A DNA stretch of 64,000 bases from Kondoa malvinella (lineage: Eukaryota; Basidiomycota; Agaricostilbomycetes; Agaricostilbales; Kondoaceae). This document shows positions 11,747 through 23,055 of the stretch, piece after piece. Under the pieces are notes generated by a model. The model was not told where the DNA came from. It did not search any database and saw only the letters and a program-made list of their open reading frames with translations. The position numbers were made by a program, and so were the translations under genes. The stretch's first letter is position 1. Every line of letters begins with the position of its first letter. The stretch spans positions 234,805 to 298,804 of the forward strand of contig BCIM01000001.1 of the NCBI GenBank assembly GCA_039545315.1, given 5' to 3'.

Positions 11747-12468
11747 CTAGTTCAATGTCCGTTCATCCAGCGCTACAGCAACGCCTGCCTCCTGCTGATG
11801 ACTCATGGGCACATCTCCAGTCCCTTGCGGTACAGTCCCCATCTCGACATCAGGCGTCGGTTCGTTCGGATGCTCCTCGTGCATTATTTCGTCCAATTGT
11901 TTCGTATCTGGTTTGGCCGCATCCATTTCAGGAGGTATTGTGACCCCTTGTGCAAGTGGATGAGTGACAGAAAGTGGTACGACGGGATTATTGACGGAAG
12001 TAGCTGGAGGTGTAGCGATATCGATTGGTGTCCCTACGGCTGGCGTTGCGGCTGTCTGACCAATACCAGGCGTAGCAGCGTCTTCTTCCAAGCTAGCCAG
12101 GCCGCTTGACTTGTCCCCTGCAGCCTGCGTGTTTAACCTCATTTCCTCTGCGTCTTCCTCTGCATTCAAGGTCGCCTCAATCTTGACCCATTTCAGCACC
12201 TTGTACCCATTACTCGATACACCATTCAACGCTGTCGGGTACACCCACTCTTTGCGAAATTTGGACACTGGCGCAAGTAGTGCTTCATGTTGCGCGCGCA
12301 GCGACTGTCTGCTGGCAAACTGAAGGCAGTCGCAAACATGCACATGAGCAACTAAACTTGCTACTGCAAAGGCTGCAGACCTACCTGGCCTTTGCGGCGA
12401 CCATTATAGTTGTTTGCCTGTGCCCGGACGGTCAGCGAGCAAGCGTATGAGGAAGCCTAACATACCAT
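11747..12468 (-). CDS. BCL7-like protein (possible SWI/SNF subunit)
   Basis: A small protein with a conserved-looking N-terminus and a long low-complexity tail. Splicing from the ATG at 12468 gives MANNYNGRRKGQFASRQSLR, then LLAPVSKFRKEWVYP and YKVLKWVKIEA. The arrangement R-K-x-W-V ... Y-K-V-L-K-W-V resembles the N-terminal domain of BCL7 proteins, small subunits of SWI/SNF chromatin remodellers. The remaining ~150 residues are rich in Pro, Thr, Ala and acidic residues and probably disordered, as in BCL7. The one-codon first exon (ATG followed by a 46-nt intron) is inferred and could be wrong. The 3' end faces metalloprotease copy B across about 300 bp. Identity is plausible but rests on a short motif. 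Confidence 0.5.
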
Positions 12469-12626
12469 GGGCTATCTGCAGGTACTGACGATACAGGAAT
12501 GAAGCCTTCGAGAAGCTTTGTCGGTCGTTGTTTGTTTGAGCGCGAAATCTCGTCATGACAGTTTCGACTCGCTACGAAAGAAGTGCAGCTAGCAATAGCT
12601 ACAAAAAAGAAGTCACAGAACACGCT

Positions 12627-14167
12627 CTACATTCCCGTCTGCAATCGCTTGACCATAATGTCCCTCGACTGAAAGACCTTCTCCTTCGCATAAGCCCAAA
12701 CGTCGTATCCCCTAGCGTTACTTGTGAGACAGAGGATGTGCTCATTTAGGAAAGCACCTACTCGAATGCCCCAAAGGCCTTGTCAAACTCAACCCTTTCC
12801 AGTGGATGACATACATTTTTGACCTCACTGGCGGATAGCGGAATCAAATTTGGATAACTAGTATGTGAATAAGACGCAGCAGAATACAGAGATTTATGAT
12901 GCTCACCTCCATAGGAAGGAGAATGTAGCAACATCCTCTCGCTGAGGTTGGTCCGATCGATATCTACCGGAAGGCACGATTTGAATGGTGTCGGCTATGA
13001 AAAGGCAGTCTTTCCACAGAAGCACGAGCGAGCCTGGAAAATGTCCGCCAAGCAGAAGGATCTTGCAGCTTTCAAGAGAAGTTTGCTCTTCTGTCACAAG
13101 GCGGATTTGGCCAGCTACGATTGCAGCCGATGAAGTGTCTTGTGCTGAGTTCTGGTAGCATTCAATTACTTTTTTACGCTGGTACCACTCAGCAAAATCG
13201 ACTTTTGCCAGATGCAGTTGCATATTTGGGAAAGCGAGAGCCCAAGCAGCCGTTGTAGAATAGTAGTGCGGATGGCTGACAACCATATGAGCTACTCCTT
13301 TGCCTCCTGATAACTCGTTGATCTTGGCTATCGTTTCCTCGTCCAGCAAAGCAATACAATCCCACATAATGAGCTTTTCTTCATCCTTAATCAGGAAAGC
13401 GCGTTGACCTATGCCGACAGTGGGGTGGGTTCTCACAGTCCAGACTTGGCCAGGTATCAACTCCTTGAACTCGTTGCGATGTCCGTCAAGAATGAATTGC
13501 TCTAGTGTTGTCCATTTTTGTCCAGCCAGACCGATGTATTGTCGCGGGTCAAGGCATATAAGACACTTGTAGTCTGAATCTTCGCTGTCCAGCTGTAAGT
13601 CTGATCCAGTATAATCCGTTTGCGTCGAGCAGATGGCACATAACGGCAGATTTATGTCGGAAGCATTGTTACCGAGACGACTTTGAAGTGCAGCAAGACT
13701 TGCCCCCCCTGCGGCTGTTGGCTGGCTCGTCGCTGGCTGAAGAGCTGAAGGAAGAGGAGGTGCAGTCTCATCATTAAGCGTTGGATCTTCCTATTCCATT
13801 GATAAGACATCACCGTCAGGGAGGCATTGCACCGAGTAATCAAATTACACACCTCATCCTCATTGTGCAAGTGCTTGTCATGTCCAGCCTCACGACCGTC
13901 ATTTCCAGCACCATCTGCGTCACTCTGGCGAACCCTCTTGTTCCCTGACATCTCGTTCTCAGCTTCGAGCTGTAAATTGCGTTTGAGAGCGTTGGCTTCT
14001 ATCAGAGCTCGCCTTCGGCCCGCTGCTACTTCCTTCTTGGCTTCAAGTGCTTGTTGGCGGACTAACGTAGTGCTGTACTGGAGTGCCTCGACTGCTTTGC
14101 AAGAGTTTTGATGATTCGCTAGATTTTTGAAATTGCGGTGGTTGCCGCGAGCAGGACAGGTTGGCAT
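12627..14167 (-). CDS. Metallo-beta-lactamase-fold protein with N-terminal zinc-finger-like region
   Basis: The C-terminal ~290 residues are a fungal metallo-beta-lactamase-fold hydrolase family: CLICLDPRQYIGLAGQKWTT, VGIGQRAFLIKDEEKLIMWD, the metal site VVSHPHYYSTTAAWALAF, GGHFPGSLVLLWKDCLFIAD, and FLWSYPNLIPLSASE. Splicing at 12755 into a last exon gives AYAKEKVFQSRDIMVKRL and TAG at 12627-12629, so the small plus-strand reading frame here is a shadow. Upstream, in frame across a 62-nt intron, is an unexpected N-terminus: MPTCPARGNHRNFKNLANHQ with a following Cys, resembling a degenerate C2H2/C2HC finger, then an Ala/Arg-rich helix and a nuclear-signal-like GNKRVRQSD. The ATG at 14167 is the only one upstream in frame. 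The enzyme fold is secure; the substrate is unknown. Confidence 0.75.
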
Positions 14168-14681
14168 AGCATCAGACAGCAGCTGTCGAAGACCGGATAC
14201 AGGATCTCGAAGTTCTGGAGCAAAGCTAGACGACTTGGATACAACAGAGACTTGTACGAATTCCAGCAAGCGATTATTTCACTTGTCCTGCAGGCTGTGC
14301 GTAGCAGACAAAGTACATGGAGAGATGTCCGGTCTCAACAGACAGCACTAGTGCAAGGGCATATATCGAGACGTCGCTCGGGTATCAGGTGATCTCGAGC
14401 CTAATTACGCGTTGTCTATAGATCTGCTGGGCGTCGACCGGACCCGTTTCTCCTTCTTCTAGGCTGTCTTGATCTGTCCCATACGCTCTTCAACTGCACA
14501 TCCGCTGCAGCCTGCTCGACAATGCCACAAAGCACTCACATTCCTTTTTCCGAGGCAGCCCAGTAGCTCAGCTCGCTTCATCTTGCCATCTTTGCTCCTC
14601 CTTTTAGCCCCAAGGAAATACTCGCTCGGATCTACCTTCGCTTCTTGCGCGCCTCTTACCGCGCCTCGGGTAAGAATGCTT
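14168..14681. other. Spacer between MBL and F-box genes
   Basis: A 514-bp stretch. A minus-strand 80-codon frame at 14,459-14,701 overlaps the F-box gene's end and looks basic (KRRSKDGKMKRAELLGCLGK), but a continuation would need a 28-nt intron, so it is not accepted as a gene. Confidence 0.4.
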
Positions 14682-16036
14682 TTATCGCGGCCAGTCCACA
14701 TTATAGATTTCCTCGTTCCCCTTAGTCGCCTGCAGAAAGGATTGGCCCTTCAAGGTATTCCAAGCTACCGTAACACGTTGAGCATATTGTTGGAGATGTT
14801 CCTTGATGTCGTCCTGGCATGAATTTTGTCCTTTCGTGTGAGGCCATTTGGGAAAGTGGGATTGGATGATGGACAGATGCTTGAGCTTACGTTCTTGACA
14901 AAGGCGTGAGAGAAAAGTAGTGTCTGCACAAAGGACGCGACGGATGCTGAGAATACATAGCTGATGACAAGATACAATCGCGTCGGAAAGGTCCGCCTCC
15001 AAGACAGGGAAGTCATCGCCTTCAGTCATGGTGTCGCTTGTACCGTCCAGATGCAGCAGCTGTAGTGTCTCGGAAGCCGCAGTAACCAGATTGACAAGGA
15101 GGTTGTAGCTTGGTCGCCAATCCTCGTCTGCGCCATCTGACGATGGTTCGAATTGAACAAAGACAAGATGAGTGAGATGAGTATTTCGAAGGTGGAATTG
15201 GAGTCGGAAAAGTGGGATTTCATATTCGACATCTTCATCCCAGATATGTCGAAGGTAGGTGAGTTCTAGGCGACGTAGCCTCTTCAGGTCCATCTTGGCC
15301 AGATCGACGTCGTGTAGCAGATGTCCGTTGATTTGCAGGCGCTCTAATGTCGATAATGCTGTACTCCCGGCTGGAAGGCTGTTGAGGGGATTCCGAAACT
15401 CGCGAGACGAGAAGGGGTCTGGATGACCTATGTCCAGCGATCGAAGCGTAGTAGTGGATTCGTTCAGCCATGACTCCAGCTTGTCTGTCGCAGCTTTGGA
15501 AATGCCGTCGACTGCTAGATGGGCCGGTTCACAGATGTCTAACAGCTTGAGTAGCTGGGTGCTGCTGATATCGAGCTCGGCAGACCCGATCTACCAAAGC
15601 TATTTAGGTTACAAAGTGACTGAGATGCGAAAAATCTTGCATCGATAGTCTTGACGAGACTAGCCAGATCTCGAAAACCTCTGCCCTCCCTCGCACTAGC
15701 CGTAGGCCGTGAAGGATCCAAGGTGCGGAGAAGGGAAGTGACATTCATCTTGTCCAATTGGCTATTGTACTCTACCCGCACGGTATCGTACAGAACAGCT
15801 TCGCCAGCAGCGCGTAAAGCCGGGTGAATTGCAGGCAAATAGCAGAACGGTGCTGATCTTGCTGCTTTGCAATGGCCCCAACGTGGTCCAAAGTCTCCAA
15901 TTTTTGAGAATACAGAGTCATACGGCTCTCTTGTAAGCCAGAAGCAATGCTGCCACAGTTCGAGCGGCATCAATTCGAAAGGATGCCTGCGTCCAGTCTC
16001 AGTCGTCCGCGCTGTGTTCTTTACCTTGGGAGGCAT
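14682..16036 (-). CDS. F-box / leucine-rich-repeat-like protein
   Basis: A protein of roughly 430 residues starting MPPKVKNTARTTETGRRHPF. The segment FELMPLELWQHCFWLT (residues ~20-35) has the L-P-x-E-L-W spacing of an F-box, the motif that docks on Skp1 in SCF ubiquitin ligases. After an intron near 15,590 the rest reads as irregular leucine-rich repeats (LRSLDIGHPDPF, LERLQINGHLLHDVD, LRRLELTYLRHIWD, LKHLSIIQSHFP). This fits the large family of fungal F-box proteins whose repeats bind substrates. It ends in NVDWPR with TAA at 14682-14684. The N-terminal motif is weak, so the F-box is inferred from motif plus architecture. No substrate can be proposed. Confidence 0.6.
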
Positions 16037-16166
16037 TCTTGGCTTTGCTGTGAGACTCTGCAGAGCGTTGACTGGGAATAAAGTTTTAGAAGGATGGTCG
16101 GGCGGGAAAACCGTCTGGCGCAGTGTTGCAAAGGCAGTGATGCAGCTAGACTAGATCTGCATGTCC

Positions 16167-17689
16167 TTATCCTGATCCTCTGCAAGATTCAGCCTCGTGC
16201 TCTTCCCAAGCTTTATATCCGCCCTGCAACACAATTGCCTTGGATGACTTGATGCCCTTCTCGTTCAATGCATCTTGATACCTGCTGAGCTTTCAGAGGT
16301 GTATCCTTGCCGAAAGAGAACACTTACCAGCCAGCTACCCTCGGTCCACGACCTTGAGATCGCCCGCAATAGAACGCAACGACAGGCGACTTCTTGAGTT
16401 GGTCAACCGCCTCTTCTCGCTCTAGCCAGAAGCGCTGCGCTACTCGACTAACAGCATCATCCACATGTCCAGCCTGTTCATCAATCAGTATCACATGAGT
16501 AAAGATGGGCGTAGACCATACAGCAAACTCGTCATCTGTCCGAACATCAACGATGATAGCTTGACCCTCTTTCTGCAATTGTAACACTTCCTCGACCGAC
16601 TTTTGTTCCGCTTTGGACTGCTCTTTCGGAAAGGCGTCCCACCAATTCTTCAACGGACTAGCTTTGAGCGGTGTTGATTTCGCTGTAGCTTCCTTGACAG
16701 CAAAGATAGTGTACGCGCCTGTATACATGACATCAGGTTTCATCTCTGCGAAGAATAAACGACATACCAGCGTATTCATTCACATTGAGACTACCATCTT
16801 TAGCAAAAGGTGATTGCTGAACATCAGCTACGCTTGATTTGGTGCAGCAGCTCTTTTGTTGGCTTTCGTCAAAGTAAACAGACAGATCCGAGCGATTGTC
16901 GCGAAGAACAATAGCTAAGAAGGGTATTAGCTCGAACGAATCTTCTCAGCAACGGTGATTCACCTTCGAATCCAGCTTCTCTTAAGACCGCGTCGTACTC
17001 TGAGGAGGATAGGGCACCAGCAAAGCAGCCGACATGCGAAGCTAGATCATCCCGAACAGCATCGGGCATGTCCTTCTTGGCCACGATATCGTCAATGCAC
17101 AACCGTCCACCAGGAGCCAAGATCCGAAAGAGTTCTTTGAAGAGTGAAGCTTTTGCTGCAGAGGAGAGCAGGTTGATGACGCAATTCGACATGATGCAAT
17201 TGACCGAGTCGGATTTTAGAGGTAGTTCTGATTCTAGATCGGTCTGGACAATAGAGAAGTGCGGAGGATGAAGACCCTGGACTGATGCGTTTTTACGAGC
17301 TGTATTGACCATGTTGGGAGAAGCGTCGAGCCCTACGACGCAGCCTGAGGGACCGATTTGTTTGAATGCTAATTGACAATCGAGACCACCGCCGCAGCCT
17401 AAAGGTGTCAGAGTCAAGTTGACAAATTTTCATAGTGCTCACCTAGATCAACGACAACTTCTCCTTCCTTCAGACTGTTGGTTGTGTTAGCTGCGACAAT
17501 TAGTCGCAAGAGGAAAGTTCACCTAGCAGCGCCAGTCGGATTACCACAAGCCAATCCTCTATGGGTATCAGAAGGAGCAGATGCAAGATCTACGGCAGAG
17601 TAGCCAAATGCTTGTGCTACTTTGTTTGCATAGTCGGAATCCACGTTCTGCGTCGCTAGATCATCGTAGTGCTTTTTTGCTGATTCCAT
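16167..17689 (-). CDS. Arsenite methyltransferase fused to a rhodanese/arsenate-reductase-like domain
   Basis: Residues ~1-300 are an arsenite S-adenosylmethionine methyltransferase (As3MT/ArsM), which methylates trivalent arsenic. Visible are the SAM-binding loop VVDLGCGGGLDCQLAF, the three expected arsenic-binding cysteines (LACGNP, MSNCVINL, GCFAGAL), and a C-terminal CC pair in QQKSCCTKSS. The methyltransferase normally ends near AVK. Here NEYAG joins AYTIFAVKEA across a 49-nt intron and continues into ~140 more residues: IIVDVRTDDEF, AGHVDDAV, and VAFYCGRSQGRGPRV, a rhodanese/Cdc25 fold with a Cys-x5-Arg loop (Cys codon 16366-16368) as in the arsenate reductase Acr2. Stop is TAA at 16167-16169, start ATG at 17689. 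Each domain is clear; the reductase role is inferred. Confidence 0.85.
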
Positions 17690-18343
17690 GACGGTAGTGA
17701 AGATAGTACAGCAGAATGAGATGCAAAGGCAGCGCTGTGTAGCTTTACGTGGACGTTGAGAAGCAAGAAGCGATATGTGGGACAGGCGGAGCCAACCCAA
17801 AACGTGGTCTGAAGGCACGCAGACTACAAGCGAACGAGGATAGAGTGGCTCTGTTGTACGAGTGAGACAAGGTAGAGGTCCGAGGACAGAGGCAGAAAGG
17901 GCACTACTGCACTTGATGATACCGGATAAAGATGATTGCAAGATGTGATTGCTGTCCGCAGCTGTCCACGTTCAGGGAGAGATCTTTACAGAGCATTCAA
18001 AGAGGCGAGCTAGGCGCTTGTATAGCAAAGAAGCGAGACAATCGTTCTTGTCCAACATCGGTTTGCGACTTCGAGCTACTGCCCTTCGAAGATCTGAAGA
18101 GGAAGCTCCACAGCAATTGAAGCGCTTAGAAGAAGTGTGGCCTCTCTGTAGTGTCGTGACCACTTGGCTTGACCGTGCGACACGGCCACTTGCCTCAAGC
18201 GGACTGTCAGGATCGACCTCTGCAGCAGGCTATCACAGCCGCCTTATCGCTATCATCGCTGGACACCAACCGCGCTGAGCTGAGCTGCAAGTAAAGCTAG
18301 CGACCTTCCACTGCCTTCAATCTGCCTCCGTCTTCTTCGCGTC
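17690..18343. other. Divergent spacer between the arsenic gene and FYV10
   Basis: A 654-bp divergent region that must hold both promoters. Two short overlapping frames (17,932-18,278) have no ATG-led coding character. No RNA gene is seen. Confidence 0.45.
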
Positions 18344-19654
18344 ATGTCCAAGGAAGCCTCGTTCAACGCGGACAACATCCTACTGCTTGAGCAAGCCCTC
18401 CTTAAAGCACCACAAGAGCAACTCAAGCGAAACCTTCGATCTACTCAGCGTCACCTCGAACGCGACTTTACAGCTCTCAATACCAATTTAGCAGAACTCT
18501 CCAAATCCTCGCCTGATCAATCACAAGCCACCAAAGCTGTCGATGGGATGCTTACAAGGATGAAAGGGCTCAAGCGAAAGTTATCGGACCTGAACACGCA
18601 AAGCAATACAGCTTTGACTGGCCTTGAAGCTCGGGTTTCTCATATCGCTGTGCTGAACGAGTTGGAATCGTTCTCTTCTACATCGGGATATCCAGCATGG
18701 GCCTCAAAGCGCTTATCGAGGCAGATCGTCGATTACCTGCTAAGACGAGGTTTCCTTGATTCGTCGTCAAGTTTGGCAAAAACGCAAGGTGTTGAAGCAT
18801 TGGTCGATACGGATCTGTTTCGAGATTGTGTGCGGATAGAAAAAGCGCTGAAGGAGGAGAAAGTTGGAGAGGCCTTGACTTGGTGTAAAGAGAATCAGTC
18901 AGCGCTGAAGAAGGCAAAGGTAATTAAAGATGCTGAGCTGCTCCATGGCAAGTCTGATGTAGCAGCAGAGCACCCTTGAATTTGATCTCCGGTATCAAGA
19001 GTTCATCGAGCTGATACGAGCTGGATCAATGCCTGAAGCTATCGCGCACTCACGGAAATACCTCGTTCCTTGGGGAGGAAGTCATCTACAACAGATCAAG
19101 CAGGCTATGGTATTACTAGCCTTTGGGTCAGATACTACTTGTCCTCCTTATCAGGTATATCGAACCTCGGTGTTGGATACATGAGCTTATATTTCTAGCA
19201 GAAATTGTTCAGCTCAAGTCGATGGGCTGATCTAGCGACCAAATTTCGCTACAGCCTTCTAACTGTTCACTCGCTCTCTCCTTTACCAATGCTCACACTA
19301 TCCCTGCAGACCGGTCTAGCAGCGCTCAAAACCCCAACCTGCTTCTCAGCCGAATCACACGCGCATAATCCAAATTGTCCTACTTGCGCACCTCTCCTAC
19401 AACCTCTCGCCCAAAGCAAACAAGTTCCCTGGTCCCATCATGCCAACTCGACGATTGTTTGTAAAATAACGGGCAAAGTCATGGAGGGTCACGACGAGGG
19501 AAGGACACCTTGGGTATTACCGAATGGACGGGTGTATAGTAAAGAAGGGCTGGAGCTGTTGCTCAGCCAGAACGAGAAGAATGGGATGGTGAAGTGTCCG
19601 AGGACAGGTGAAGAATTTGAATTCAGCGAGGCGAAGAAGGTGTTCATTTCGTAA
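18344..19654 (+). CDS. FYV10: GID/CTLH ubiquitin ligase subunit Fyv10 (Gid9, MAEA)
   Basis: This is the MAEA/Gid9 subunit of the GID (CTLH) ubiquitin ligase, which in yeast degrades gluconeogenic enzymes when glucose returns. The N-terminal helix has the family sequence VDGMLTRMKGLKRKLSDLN. A LisH motif (ASKRLSRQIVDYLLRRGFLD), a CTLH/CRA helical region (LRYQEFIELIRAGSMPEAIA), and a C-terminal degenerate RING follow. The RING end shows TIVCKITGKVMEGHD, MVKCPRTGEEF and a terminal VFIS. Two introns (near 18,920-18,968 and 19,155-19,200) join the three parts. Stop TAA lies at 19652-19654. The start MSKEASFNADNILLLEQALL is the first ATG and fits orthologue length. It is divergent from the arsenic gene across 654 bp. 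Confidence 0.9.
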
Positions 19655-19821
19655 TGGAGGGCGGCAAGTGATCTATACGTCATGTCGATGGCTGAAACGG
19701 AAGTCGTCAAAACACGAAAGGCCTTGGCCAATGTGTGTATGCATGTAAAGCGCTGTATATGTATGAATCAAGAACAGATATGCCATGTCAACCGGAATCC
19801 CATCAAGTCACAGTTGATCGT

Positions 19822-22400
19822 CTAGGCATCTTGCAATACAAGGGAGGCGCCACGAAGAGCGAGAGCGTAGAGGTATTCGCTTGTATGCGCTGAGATTTCG
19901 ATGGGCACAACACCGGCATCGATCACGCGTAGACCTCTTGTTTTGTAGACTTTGAGCTTGCTGTCGACAACACCGCCAACGCGAAGAGGCATCACTGTAG
20001 AGACAACCAGTAAGCAATGCGATAGTTCAGGATGTTGCAGACATACTAGCAGTTGTTCCACCCCACTGTGCAGTAAACGAGTCAGTAGGTATCAACAGTG
20101 ACGCAGCAGAAGCTTACATGATCAGCTCCGTAAGAGGTTTCTAGCAAGAATCGCTCCCATTGCGCGTCGGTAGTCACGTTAGCAGCAGGTGCAGCAGTAG
20201 GGCTGTCAACAATGTTGGCTAGCGGTTTGGTCGAGAAGGATTCGCGAATTTTCTTGGAACTGGCAACGAACATGTCGAGGTCAAACTTGAACGACAGGTA
20301 GCGAGGGTTGATGACAGGGTTGTCGAAGACCTGTGCTCGTATTAGTCGAGAACAGTGCAATTTTTAAGACAGCTCACGGAAGCAGAGGTTGCGCGCAAGT
20401 AACCGCGAGAGAAGGGAAGGGAAGGCCATGTAGGTACTGCGATTGTGTATGGATAGGTCTCGCCAATGATCTGCCAAAGAATGTAAGTTTCCTGCTTAGA
20501 TTGGCATATAGTTCAATTACCTCGACGATAGGCACTGCGAAAGTCGTCAGCATTCCCAAATAGTGAAACAGGTGAATACTCACTGTCCTTGATCATAAGC
20601 TCATCGAAAACATGTGCATAGATCCAGGCAGCTGATGCGAGATCAGCAAATGCGCCGGCTGCGACGGCTTTCTTGGCTTCCGGAATGAGACTGCCAGCCA
20701 CTGCACAGAACTCGAACTCAAGCGTTGAAAAGATATAAGAGCGTCAAACCACATACACTTCTTGCGCTCACTTTCGAAATCATCGCCGAACACTTGTTTG
20801 GCATTCGGGTGAGCGATGATCGGTGCGAAGGGTGCAGAGACATCATTGTATTCGCCAGAAGCATACGCTTCGTACTTCACTGTCAAGCAAAGCTGAATTA
20901 GCGTCAAAGAGGGAAATGTCTGTACTCTACTGACTGCTGGCAGAAACAGTCGTTCCCTAGTAGCCTGTTTAGTCATCTTTGGAACCCGTTGGATAAGAGC
21001 GTACAGGCTGGTCGTATAAGTTCCTGGAGCAGATCGATCAGTTACATTTTATCGTGCAAATCGTCTACTTGACTGACTTTCCAACACCAGGTAGCTCGAT
21101 GAGCTGCTTGATCCTGGCAGCTTTGAGATCCACAGCTGCGCCGACGCCAGATCGTTGCAGAATAGCAGGGGACGCCAGCGCACCGGCCGTCAAGATGACT
21201 TCTTTCGCCGCCTTGACGGTATACATCTTGCTTTTGCTCGAGCCAAAGCTGACACCGGTTGCTTGCATTCTACCGTTGAACAACACCTTCTCTACACTGT
21301 GTGCAATCAATACAGTAACATCGCCTCTTGCCGGATACATGTAAGCCAAGTTAGCGGAAGATCGCATGTCTTCGTTAGTGCGCTTGTCATGCCAGACTTG
21401 TGTGAAGATCAGACAATGCCTGGGCGAGACTTTGATGTTCGCTTACTAGACCAGATATTGTTGGCGATCACAGAGTCTTTGCTACATGGCAATTAGCATT
21501 CAGCTGCCTAGAAGGCTATAGAGACTCGCTGAGCTGAAAGATCTTTATCGCCTGAGAACTTGCCGAAAACAGTCGTCCAAGTGTCCTGGTAGAGATCGAC
21601 GGCTTTTGGTACTCTGAGCGGGTCTGAGAAGGAGCTGTTGACCGGTCCCTGTTCACTGCGCGTTGAGTATGGAATGCTTTGGCCGTCAAATACGTCGCAG
21701 ACCTTGTATCCATGTACAGATTCGACGAAAGTTGCGCCTTGAGCAATTTGTTCGGCAGTAGGCTTGGTGAAGCGCTCGGTGGCAACGAGGAAAGGCTCTA
21801 GAGACTTTGCGTTCCAAGACGAGTCACCAGCAGCGCTAGCTACCGCGTCCATCTCTCCAGGCGCAGGACGATACCAGACCATGCCCTACATACAGAAGAG
21901 GCTTCAGTTCATAGACGGAAGCATGCGAGGAGAGCACAAACGTTGATGAGGGTCGATCCGCCAATACCTTTGCCTGCATTCGCGAAGGGGAACGCCAATG
22001 GCCGATCGGACTGCTCAACAGGATAGAGGTAGTTGTACTTGTTCATGTCAATGTCATTGCGGCGACGAGCATAGAGGATCGCTTCTTCAGTACGAGCATC
22101 ATCGTTTCCCTGTCAATACCATGAGCATTAGATCGCGAGCGATGTCATTGTGCCTACACGTTCGATAACCAAAACCGAGTGACCCGCAGCGCTCAGCTTG
22201 TTTGCGAGCACGGAGCCACATAGGCCTGCACCGGTTAGGACGTAGTCACTGAAGCTAACGTCAGAAGCGTAGATACTTGTGAGCCAGCGCTGAACTCACT
22301 ATGTTTTGCCAGCGGCGACTTTTGGATCAGACGTGATCTTTGTGGCTTCCACAAGGCTGCCAGCCAGTGCGAGAGCGAGAGAAAGGAATTGAAGCTTCAT
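19822..22400 (-). CDS. Secreted GMC oxidoreductase (glucose oxidase-like, FAD-dependent)
   Basis: A glucose-methanol-choline family flavoenzyme, probably an extracellular sugar or alcohol oxidase/dehydrogenase that may generate hydrogen peroxide. It opens with a secretory signal peptide (MKLQFLSLALALAGSLVEA). The FAD-binding fold shows VLTGAGLCGSVLANKLSAAG, and the second GMC signature is GKGIGGSTLING. Further on come AKEVILTAGALASPAILQRS and GVGAA. At the C-terminus splicing gives ADHWGGTTAMMPLRVGGVVD, aligning with the glucose oxidase HGVGTCSMMP region, then LRVIDAGVVP and SAHTSEYLYALAL. Both catalytic histidines are therefore present. Many introns (around ten) divide it. The ATG at 22400 is chosen for the signal peptide. 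Substrate specificity is not readable. Confidence 0.88.
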
Positions 22401-23055
22401 TGCCGTCGATGAAGTGTAAAAGTAAAGGATTGTAGTAAGTAAAACCGATGGACAGAGATTAAGTAAGGAAGAGGAGAAGCATCACAGACAGGGGGGTGAG
22501 CAAGCTCCCGGCGTCGCTCGTGCCCGAAGCATTTAAGTTGTAGACGACAGCATTACGGGCAGAAGCAGACAGAATACGCCTCAGCAGAAGAAATTAAGAA
22601 AGCATCGCGAAAGGACTCGTGATCAAGTTCCGCCGCAACGGTCCAGCAGGTTTTCAATGCAAGACACATGAACGCAGGATGACCAGATTGCAGGAGCATG
22701 TTGTACAGAAGCAGTGTCGATAGTCGCTGTTGCTCCCAAACCGTCTGCTGGCTTGGAAATTGCATGCGAACTCAAAGCTCCTGCTGGAATTGCCTCAGGG
22801 CGCATGCAGCAGCGGCTGAGCACTCTACTACACCTTATCTTCATCAGAGTCTGGAGTAGAGGCGCAAATACGCCGCGCGGCCTTTGTTGGCAACTTCTCA
22901 TCTTCTAGTTCACATTACCCAATGATCAGAAACACAGATCTGAATGACTTTTGTCCGCCCCGAGCTCGTTGCTATGTTTTACTTACTTTGCTTTTCCTTC
23001 CGCTCGTTGTCTTAGCTCTCGCTCAGCCTGCCCTCCTCTCTTCCTAATAGCAATC
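22401..23055. other. Divergent spacer between GMC and DUF6534 genes
   Basis: A 655-bp region before two divergent genes. It is the likely promoter for the secreted oxidoreductase and the membrane protein. No gene, repeat or RNA is recognised. Confidence 0.45.

Noticed and set aside
12555..12749. 64-codon plus-strand frame with ATG
   Set aside because: Lies over the last exon of the metallo-beta-lactamase gene, which reads AYAKEKVFQSRDIMVKR on the other strand.
14459..14701. Basic 80-codon minus-strand frame
   Set aside because: Overlaps the F-box gene and extension would require a 28-nt intron, shorter than others seen here.
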